A DNA stretch of 64,000 bases from Actinomyces sp. oral taxon 414 (GTDB lineage Bacteria; Actinomycetota; Actinomycetes; Actinomycetales; Actinomycetaceae), in contig NZ_CP012590.1 of NCBI RefSeq assembly GCF_001278845.1, positions 496,001 to 560,000 on the forward strand, given 5' to 3'. The translations under genes and the position numbers were made by a program. The notes beneath the pieces were generated by a model. The model did not search any database and was not told the DNA's origin. It was given only the letters and a program-made list of their open reading frames with translations. Shown in pieces: positions 56,625-64,000 of the stretch; position 1 is the first letter of the stretch, and each line of letters opens with the position of its first letter.

Positions 56625-58286
56625 GTGAGCACCGCCCCGACCCTCGCCCCGACCACCGCCCACCGGGCCGCCGCGATCGCCGCCGCCGAAGCGCCCCTGA
56701 CCGCCGGCACCGACCGCTATATGCGGGCCGCCGCCGGCGCCCTGGTGCGCGCCGCCCGCGCCGAGCTGCACGACGCCGGGGCGCGGCGCCTGGCCGACGC
56801 GCGCGTGCTGCTCCTGGTCGGCGGCGGGCACAACGGCGGCGACGCCCTGCTCGCCGGCGCCCTCCTGGCCGAGCGGGGCGCCCGCGTGAGCGCCGCCGCG
56901 GCCACCGACCGACTCCACGCCGGTGCCGCCGAGACCGCCCGCGCTGCCGGCGTGACCCTCGCCGCCGCTGGCGCCGACGCTGCGGCCGCCGTCGCGCGCT
57001 TCCTGGCCGACGCGCCCGGCGCCGGCCCCGCCCTGGTCATTGACGGCCTGACCGGCCTAGGGGCCAGCGGACCCCTGCGCCGCCCCGCCGCCGAGCTCAT
57101 CGCCCCCCTGCGCGGGGCCGGGCGGCGCGGCCAGCGGCCCTTCCGGGTCCTGGCCGTCGACCTGCCCAGCGGCACCGGGGTCGACGACGGCGCCGTCCCC
57201 GGCCCCGTCCTGCCCGCCGACCGCTCGGTCACCTTCACCTGCCCCCGGGGCGCCCACCTCCTGCCCCCGGCCGCCCGCGCCGTCGGGCGCCTCGACGTCG
57301 TCGACCTCGGCCTGCCGCTGCCGGAGAGGCTCCCGCTGGCCGTGCGCCCCGACGACGCCGGCCTCGCCCGCCTCCTGCGCGCCCCCGGCGGCGCCGACCA
57401 CAAGTACACCCGCGGCGTCGTGGGCGTGTGGGCCGGTTCACTCGCCTACCCGGGAGCCGCGGTCCTGACCTGCTCGGCCGCCGTGCGCGCCGGGGCCGGC
57501 ATGGTGCGCCTGGCCGCCCCCCGGCGCGTGACGGACCTGGTCCTGGCCCGCCGCCCCGAGATCGTGCCCGCCCCCGGGCGCGCCCAGGCCCTCGTCCTGG
57601 GCCCGGGCACCGACCCGGCCGACGCCCCCCGGGCGGTCGAACTGCGCCGAGCCCTGGGCGCAGCCGCGCGCGACGCCCTGCCCGCCGTCATTGACGCCGG
57701 GGCCCTGGGCCTGCTGCCCGCCGCCATGGCCGACGGCGTTCACCCGGGCGCCGTCCACGTCCTGACCCCGCACGCCGGCGAGGCCGCCGCGCTCCTGACC
57801 GCCCTGGGACGGACGCGCACCCGCGCCGACGTCGAGGCCGCCCCGGCCGAGGCGGCCCGCGCCCTGGCGGAGGCGACCGGCGCCACCGTCCTGCTCAAGG
57901 ACACCCCCACCCTCATCGCCGGCCCCGGCCCCGGCCCGGTGCTCTCCGTCGACCCGGGGCCCGGCTGGCTGGCCACCGCCGGGTCCGGCGACGTCCTGGC
58001 CGGGATCCTCGGGGCCCTCCTGGCCGCGACCCGCGCCCAGGAGGAGGGCCGCGCGCGCCCGGATTCGGCCGACCCGGCCGCGGCGGAATCGGCAGAATCG
58101 GCCGACCCGGCCCTCGCCGCGGCGCTCGCCGTGCGCCTGCACGCGCTCGCCGGCGACCTGGCCAGCGGCGCGGGACCGGGGCGCACCGGCCGCCCCCTGG
58201 CCGCGCTCGACTTGACCCGGACTCTGCCGGCCGCCTGGTCCGCGCTGCACGGCGGGCGCAGCCGCCACGACGGCGCGCCGAGGTGA
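56625..58286 (+). CDS. nnr: Bifunctional NAD(P)H-hydrate epimerase/dehydratase
   Basis: It repairs hydrated NADH and NADPH: the N-terminal domain epimerises and the C-terminal domain dehydrates using ADP or ATP. It has 553 residues from GTG 56625. N-terminal epimerase motif LLVGGGHNGGDALLAGALL and VIDGLTGLGASG; C-terminal dehydratase motifs DHKYTRGVVGVWAGS, VLTPHAGEAAALL, LLKDTPTLI and GWLATAGSGDVLAGILGALL. The stop lies within the alr 5' region. The codon composition is extremely GC-rich. Confidence 0.93.
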   Translation: MSTAPTLAPTTAHRAAAIAAAEAPLTAGTDRYMRAAAGALVRAARAELHDAGARRLADARVLLLVGGGHNGGDALLAGALLAERGARVSAAAATDRLHAGAAETARAAGVTLAAAGADAAAAVARFLADAPGAGPALVIDGLTGLGASGPLRRPAAELIAPLRGAGRRGQRPFRVLAVDLPSGTGVDDGAVPGPVLPADRSVTFTCPRGAHLLPPAARAVGRLDVVDLGLPLPERLPLAVRPDDAGLARLLRAPGGADHKYTRGVVGVWAGSLAYPGAAVLTCSAAVRAGAGMVRLAAPRRVTDLVLARRPEIVPAPGRAQALVLGPGTDPADAPRAVELRRALGAAARDALPAVIDAGALGLLPAAMADGVHPGAVHVLTPHAGEAAALLTALGRTRTRADVEAAPAEAARALAEATGATVLLKDTPTLIAGPGPGPVLSVDPGPGWLATAGSGDVLAGILGALLAATRAQEEGRARPDSADPAAAESAESADPALAAALAVRLHALAGDLASGAGPGRTGRPLAALDLTRTLPAAWSALHGGRSRHDGAPR

Positions 58287-58309
58287 GCACACCGCGCCGG
58301 CGGGGGTGG

Positions 58310-58315
58310 GACAAT
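58310..58315 (+). promoter_or_regulatory. -10-like box six bases before alr start
   Basis: GACAAT, six bases, GTG at 58322. This supports 58322 over the overlapping GTG at 58283 as the alr start. Confidence 0.4.
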
Positions 58316-58321
58316 ACCGGC

Positions 58322-59650
58322 GTGAGCCACCTCCAGGACCCCCCCGACGCCGCCCGCGAACCTGCGACCACCTCGCGCGCCGTCATCGACCTCGACGCCC
58401 TCGCCCGCAACGCCCACGTGCTGGCGGCAGTGGCCGGAACGCCCTGGATGGCCGTGGTCAAGGCCGACGCCTACGGCCACGGCCTGCTGCCCGTGGCCAC
58501 CACCTGCCTGGGTGCCGGTGCCACCTGGCTCGGAGTCGCCCAGCTCGACGAGGCCCTCCACCTGCGCGAGCTGCTCGACGCCCAGGGCCTCGCCCGCCCC
58601 CTGCCCGGGGCCGCACCCTCCTCGGACGCCCCCAGGATCCTGTGCTGGCTCGCCCCCGCGCTCGACCCCGACCGGGCGGCCGCCCCCGGTTCGGCACTGC
58701 GCCGGGCCCTGCGCGCCGACCTCGACCTGTCCGCCTCCACCCCCGGCCAGCTCGAGGCGATCGCGGCCGCCGCCCGCGCCGAGCGCGAACCCGCCCGCAT
58801 CCACCTCAAGGCAGACACGGGTATGTCCCGCGCCGGCGCCGTCGCCGAGGACCTGCCCGCCCTGGCCGAGGCCGCCCGCGCCGCCCGGGACGCCGGCGAC
58901 ATCGACGTCGTCGGCCTGTGGTCCCACCTGTCGCGGGCCGACGAGCCCGCCTGCGGCTCCACCGAGGAGCACCTGGCCCGCTTCCTGGCAGCCGAACGCG
59001 TCCTGGCCGGGGCAGGCCTGCACCCCCCGATCCGCCACCTGGCCGCCACCGGCGGCCTCCTGTGGCACCCCGACACCCGCCTCGACCTCGTGCGCATCGG
59101 CATTGGCCTGTACGGCCTGTCGCCCAACCCGGCCCTGGCCACAGCCGCCTCCCTCGACCTCCACCCCGTCATGCGCCTGGAGGCGCCCCTGATCCAGGTC
59201 AAGCGCGTGCCCGCCGGACGGGCCGTCTCCTACGGCGGCACCTGGGCCGCCCCCACCGACCGCTGGCTCGCCCTGGTGCCCCTGGGCTACGCCGACGGCA
59301 TCCCCCGCGCCGCCGCCGACGGCGGGCCGGTGGCCGTGGCGGGGATGCGCACCACCATTGTCGGCAGGGTGTGCATGGACCAGGTCGTCATCGACCTGGG
59401 GCCCGCCGTCGATGCGAACGGCCGCCCCCTGGCCGCGCCCGCGGCCGCCGGGGACATGGCCGTCCTGTGGGGCGACCCGCGGGCCGACGGCGCCGACCCC
59501 GCCACCCCCACCGCCGACGAGTGGGCCGAGGCCTGCGGCACCATCAATTACGAGATCGTCACCCGCCTGGGCCCCCGCGTGCCCCGTGTCCCCACGGGCG
59601 CGCCCGCCCACCGGCCCTCCCGCACGGCCCCCCGGAAGGACCCCGCATGA
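58322..59650 (+). CDS. alr: Alanine racemase
   Basis: It makes D-alanine for peptidoglycan, using PLP. It has 442 residues from GTG 58322; a GTG at 58283 overlapping the nnr stop would add 13. The PLP lysine is in MAVVKADAYGHG, the catalytic Tyr region is VGRVCMDQVVIDLG, and YGGTWAAPTDRWLALVPLGY and CGTINYEIVTR are conserved. It is longer than most Alr owing to Ala/Pro insertions. The stop overlaps the tsaE start (ATGA). Confidence 0.95.
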   Translation: MSHLQDPPDAAREPATTSRAVIDLDALARNAHVLAAVAGTPWMAVVKADAYGHGLLPVATTCLGAGATWLGVAQLDEALHLRELLDAQGLARPLPGAAPSSDAPRILCWLAPALDPDRAAAPGSALRRALRADLDLSASTPGQLEAIAAAARAEREPARIHLKADTGMSRAGAVAEDLPALAEAARAARDAGDIDVVGLWSHLSRADEPACGSTEEHLARFLAAERVLAGAGLHPPIRHLAATGGLLWHPDTRLDLVRIGIGLYGLSPNPALATAASLDLHPVMRLEAPLIQVKRVPAGRAVSYGGTWAAPTDRWLALVPLGYADGIPRAAADGGPVAVAGMRTTIVGRVCMDQVVIDLGPAVDANGRPLAAPAAAGDMAVLWGDPRADGADPATPTADEWAEACGTINYEIVTRLGPRVPRVPTGAPAHRPSRTAPRKDPA

Positions 59651-60207
59651 GCCCGGACCCCGTGTGGCGCACCAGTGCGCAGGTCACCGGCCCCGAGGGC
59701 ACCCGGGCGCTGGGGGCCCGCCTGGCCCGCCTGCTGCGCGCCGGCGACCTCGTCCTGCTCTCGGGCGCCCTGGGCGCCGGCAAGACGACCCTGGCCCAGG
59801 GCATTGGCGCCGCCATGGGCGTGCGCGGCCGCATCTCCTCGCCCACCTTCGTCATCGCCCGCGTCCACCCGGCCGTGGGCGGGCGCCCCGACCTCATCCA
59901 CGTCGACGCCTACCGCCTGTCCACACCGGAGGAGATCGACGCCCTCGACCTGGAGTCCTCCATGGAGGAGTCGGTCACCCTCGTCGAATGGGGCGAGGGC
60001 AAGGTCGAGGCCCTGGCCGACGACCGCCTGGAGATCGCCGTCTCCCGCCCCCGTGGCGGCCTCGACCCGCGCGCCGTCGTCGGCGCCGACGACGGCGCGC
60101 AGACCGTGACCGACCTCGCCGGGGCCGACGACGGGCGCCGCACCATCGCCGTGAGCGCATTCGGCCCGCGCTGGGCCGGGGTCGATCCGGGCGCGGACCT
60201 AGGCTGA
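59647..60207 (+). CDS. tsaE: tRNA t6A biosynthesis ATPase TsaE
   Basis: TsaE is the ATPase that supports threonylcarbamoyladenosine (t6A37) formation with TsaB and TsaD. It has 186 residues; P-loop SGALGAGKTT with the lysine at about residue 46, SSPTFVIARVHP and LIHVDAYRLSTPEEIDALDL are diagnostic. The start overlaps alr by four bases and tsaB follows by 5 bp. Confidence 0.95.
   Translation: MSPDPVWRTSAQVTGPEGTRALGARLARLLRAGDLVLLSGALGAGKTTLAQGIGAAMGVRGRISSPTFVIARVHPAVGGRPDLIHVDAYRLSTPEEIDALDLESSMEESVTLVEWGEGKVEALADDRLEIAVSRPRGGLDPRAVVGADDGAQTVTDLAGADDGRRTIAVSAFGPRWAGVDPGADLG
60200..60205 (+). promoter_or_regulatory. -10-like box seven bases before tsaB start
   Basis: TAGGCT, seven bases, GTG; overlaps the tsaE stop codon region. 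It may give an internal leaderless promoter. Confidence 0.3.
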
Positions 60208-60212
60208 GACCC

Positions 60213-60923
60213 GTGCGCATTGTGTCCATAGACTCCTCCCTGGGAAGCCGGCTCCTCGTGTGCGAGGCGACCGGCCCCACCGCCCACGCCCCGGTCCGCC
60301 TGGAGGTGCTGGCCGACGCCGAGCAGGCCGACTCCCGCCGCCACGCCGAGTCCCTGGGGCCCATGCTCGCCGGGGCGCTGGCGGACCCGGCCGTCGCCGC
60401 CCGCGGGCTCGACGCCGTCGTCGCCGCCACCGGCCCCGCGCCCTTCACCGGCCTGCGCGCCGGCCTGGTCACCGCCCGCGCGATCGGGCGCGCCCGCGCC
60501 ATCCCCGTCCACGGCGTGCCCAGCCTCGACGCGCTCGCCCGCGCCGCCCTCGACGAGCTCGCCGCCGGCGGCGCCGGTCCCGACGCCGTCGTGCTCGTGG
60601 CGACCGACGCGCGCCGCAAGGAGGTCTACGCGGCCCGCTACCGGGCCCGGGGGGCCGACGACGTCGAGCGCCTGGGCGAGCTCGTCGTGGGCCCGCCCGA
60701 GCGGGCCGTGGACCTGGGCGGGGCCGATGCGGTCGCCGGCTCCGGCGCCGTGCTCCACCCGAGGATCGCGGGCGGGCGCCCGGTGCTCACCGCCGGCTCG
60801 GGCGACGCCCGCGCCCAGGTCCGCATCGCCCTGGCCCGCCTGGCCGCGGGGGAGGAGCTGGGGACCGAGCCCCTCTACCTGCGCCACGCCGACGTGCAAA
60901 TGCCGGTCGGCGGACGCCGGTGA
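60213..60923 (+). CDS. tsaB: tRNA t6A biosynthesis protein TsaB
   Basis: TsaB is the inactive ASKHA-fold partner that stabilises TsaD. It has 236 residues from GTG 60213 (MRIVSIDSSLGSRLLVCEAT); AATGPAPFTGLRAGLVTARA and VPSLDALARAAL fit the family. The stop overlaps the rimI start (GTGA). Confidence 0.94.
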   Translation: MRIVSIDSSLGSRLLVCEATGPTAHAPVRLEVLADAEQADSRRHAESLGPMLAGALADPAVAARGLDAVVAATGPAPFTGLRAGLVTARAIGRARAIPVHGVPSLDALARAALDELAAGGAGPDAVVLVATDARRKEVYAARYRARGADDVERLGELVVGPPERAVDLGGADAVAGSGAVLHPRIAGGRPVLTAGSGDARAQVRIALARLAAGEELGTEPLYLRHADVQMPVGGRR

Positions 60924-61489
60924 GCGCCCCCGCCCCCCGCCCCCTGCCCCCGGGGACCCGGCTGCGCCCCCTGCGGGCGGCGGACGTGGGCGAGGTCGCC
61001 CGCCTGGAGGCCGGGCTCTTCGGCGGCGAGGCCTGGAGCGCGGACCTGCTGGCCCACGAACTGGCCCGCTCCGACGGCGCCGGCGCGGACCGCCGCTACG
61101 TCGTCGTCGAGGAGGGTCCCGACGACGACGGGCAGATCCTCGGCTACGCCGGGTTGTGGTACGGCGACGGGCGCGGCGACGCCGACCTGCTCACCATTGC
61201 GACCGTGCCACGGGCGCGGCGCCGGGGCCTGGCCGCCGCCATGCTCGGCGAGCTGATCGGCCTGGCCCGCGCGGCCGGCTGCCGCGCCGTCCTGTTGGAG
61301 GTGCGGGCCTCCAATGACGCCGCCCGGGCCCTGTACACCCGCCACGGCTTCACGGCGGCGGGCCAGCGCCGGCGCTACTACACGGCCCCCGTGGAGGACG
61401 CCCTGGTCATGCGCCTGCCCCTGGACGAGTGCCGCCGGGAGAGGGGGAGAGGCCCGTCTCATTTGTCTGACGGGGGTATCACGAAATGA
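60920..61489 (+). CDS. rimI: GNAT acetyltransferase RimI-like
   Basis: This is an N-alpha-acetyltransferase-type GNAT protein; RimI acetylates the N-terminus of S18 in E. coli. It has 189 residues. The acetyl-CoA loop is IATVPRARRRGLAAAMLGEL and the conserved C-terminal motif is LEVRASNDAARALYTRHGF. It is longer than E. coli RimI at both ends. In many actinobacteria tsaD comes next; here it does not. Confidence 0.9.
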   Translation: MSAPAPRPLPPGTRLRPLRAADVGEVARLEAGLFGGEAWSADLLAHELARSDGAGADRRYVVVEEGPDDDGQILGYAGLWYGDGRGDADLLTIATVPRARRRGLAAAMLGELIGLARAAGCRAVLLEVRASNDAARALYTRHGFTAAGQRRRYYTAPVEDALVMRLPLDECRRERGRGPSHLSDGGITK

Positions 61490-61606
61490 GTGGTCCGCGC
61501 CCTGCGCGCCGGGTCCCCCCGGCCGCGCGCGCCGCTGCGCGCCGCCTGCGAGAACCCCGAGAATTCGGCGCAATCGCCGGGGTGAGCGCGCCCCGCACGG
61601 CGGCGG

Positions 61607-61652
61607 GCGCGAACCGGGACCGGCGGCGGGCGCGAACCGGGACCGGCGGCGG
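61607..61652 (+). repeat. Two tandem 22-bp copies upstream of sdhC
   Basis: The unit GCGCGAACCGGGACCGGCGG (first 20 of 22 bases) occurs twice at a 22-bp period, ending just before the sdhC -10-like box. It may bind a regulator or be replication slippage. Confidence 0.7.
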
Positions 61653-61654
61653 GA

Positions 61655-61660
61655 TACCCT
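61655..61660 (+). promoter_or_regulatory. -10-like box six bases before sdhC start
   Basis: TACCCT, six bases (TTTTCC), GTG; no Shine-Dalgarno. Leaderless layout. Confidence 0.4.
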
Positions 61661-61666
61661 TTTTCC

Positions 61667-62476
61667 GTGGCCTCATCGACTGTTTCCCCTAAGAAGCGGA
61701 CCGCGTTCTCGACGACCGTCTTCATGAAGCGCCTCATGGCGTGGTCCGGCATCGTGTTCATCCTGTTCGTCCTGTTCCACGCCTACGGCAACACCCACTA
61801 CTTCCAGGGCGAGATCGCCTACGACCACTACGCGGTCTTCCTGCGTGCCCTCCTCGTGCCGATCCTGCCCTACAGCGGCTTCCTGTGGATCCTGCGGGCG
61901 GTGCTCGTCGTCCTGCTGCTGGCGCACGCCGGAAGCGCCTTCTACCTGTGGGCGCGCAACCGCCGGGCGCGCGGCACGGACAGGTACGCGGTCAAGAGGC
62001 CCGGTGCGGACTACTTCGCCTCCCGCTACGCCATGCGCACCATGCGCTGGGGCGGTGTCATCCTCCTGCTGTTCATCGTCTGGCACATCCTCCAGTTCAC
62101 CACCCTGACGCTGACGCCCGGCGGCCACTACGAGCACGGGCGCGCGTACATGAACATGTACTACGGCTTCCAGCTGTGGTGGGTCTACCTCATCTACCTC
62201 GTCGCCCTGGCCGCCCTGTGCCTGCACGTGTGGCACGGCGTGTGGTCCGCGTTGCAGACCCTGGGCGCCACCCGCGGCGACACCGTCCCCTTCATCCGGC
62301 TCATCGCCTTCGTCGTCGCCTTCGGCCTGTTCGCCTGCTTCATGGCGGTGCCCACGGCCATCTTCTGCGGCTGGGTGGACCCGCCCATGGCCGCCGCCGA
62401 CTACTACCCGCAGCTGTGCGACGCGATCGGCTCGTCCGCCGAGCAGTTCGCCCAGTGCGCCGCGCTGACCCACTGA
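61667..62476 (+). CDS. sdhC: Succinate dehydrogenase/fumarate reductase cytochrome b subunit
   Basis: This is the membrane anchor of complex II. It has 269 residues with about five hydrophobic helices; histidines within or next to helices (VLFHAYGN, LLLAHAGS, IVWHILQF, LCLHVWHG) can ligate two hemes, as in the type B (single, fused anchor subunit) family of Wolinella and Bacillus. sdhA follows by 14 bp. In a facultative anaerobe such as Actinomyces it may run as fumarate reductase; direction cannot be told from sequence. Confidence 0.92.
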   Translation: MASSTVSPKKRTAFSTTVFMKRLMAWSGIVFILFVLFHAYGNTHYFQGEIAYDHYAVFLRALLVPILPYSGFLWILRAVLVVLLLAHAGSAFYLWARNRRARGTDRYAVKRPGADYFASRYAMRTMRWGGVILLLFIVWHILQFTTLTLTPGGHYEHGRAYMNMYYGFQLWWVYLIYLVALAALCLHVWHGVWSALQTLGATRGDTVPFIRLIAFVVAFGLFACFMAVPTAIFCGWVDPPMAAADYYPQLCDAIGSSAEQFAQCAALTH

Positions 62477-62490
62477 CCGAGAGCGAGTGA

Positions 62491-64000
<1,510 letters not shown>

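Overview
The window is very GC-rich actinobacterial chromosome and looks like an Actinomyces-type member of the Actinomycetaceae. The basis is the actinobacterial gene order, a zinc-type S14, a FimQ/FimP/SrtC-like pilus operon with LPLTG sorting signals, an LAXTG surface protein, many GTG starts, and the coaA-glmS-acpS-nnr-alr-tsaE-tsaB-rimI neighbourhood. The genus is inferred; no rRNA or tRNA gene was seen.

Layout. (1) 1-8996: a five-gene accessory cluster, truncated at the left edge: a membrane protein, a protein of fibronectin-like domains, a GAP1-type GTPase-associated protein, a small vWA-like protein and a zinc-ribbon/P-loop GTPase. I read it as an NTP-dependent conflict-type (putative immunity) system; it is the most novel part of the window. 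(2) 9339-13784: the str operon, rpsL-rpsG-fusA-tuf. (3) 14020-20042: a sortase-assembled pilus operon (tip adhesin, shaft pilin, class C sortase) between tuf and rpsJ. (4) 20355-25701: first part of the S10 operon, rpsJ to rpsQ. (5) 25923-27230: a secreted protein with five identical 156-bp repeats and a CHAP-like domain, splitting rpsQ from rplN. (6) 27567-31864: rplN to rplO. (7) 31973-32815: an AT-richer cassette with an RHH regulator, a palindromic promoter and an orphan ORF. (8) 32978-39060: secY-adk-map-infA-rpmJ-rpsM-rpsK-rpoA-rplQ. (9) 39450-42125: an LAXTG surface protein with a TEP-repeat stalk, and a ROK-type kinase. (10) 42191-45903: truA, rplM-rpsI, glmM. (11) 45900-52526: an AfsR-like regulator, a DrrAB-like ABC exporter, an unknown Cys-rich protein and a small membrane protein. 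(12) 52893-61489: coaA, glmS, acpS, nnr, alr, tsaE, tsaB, rimI. (13) 61667-64000: succinate dehydrogenase/fumarate reductase sdhC and partial sdhA.

How the parts work together. Most genes are core: translation, protein secretion (SecY), start-methionine removal, transcription (RpoA), amino-sugar and cell-wall precursor supply (GlmM, GlmS, Alr), CoA and carrier-protein activation (CoaA, AcpS), tRNA t6A (TsaE, TsaB) and respiration. The usual str-S10-spc-alpha supercluster is interrupted several times by cell-surface or accessory genes, each bounded by strong hairpins or its own promoter-like sequence. Outside the ribosomal operons, about ten genes lack a Shine-Dalgarno sequence and instead carry a -10-like hexamer six or seven bases before the start codon, the layout expected for leaderless mRNAs.
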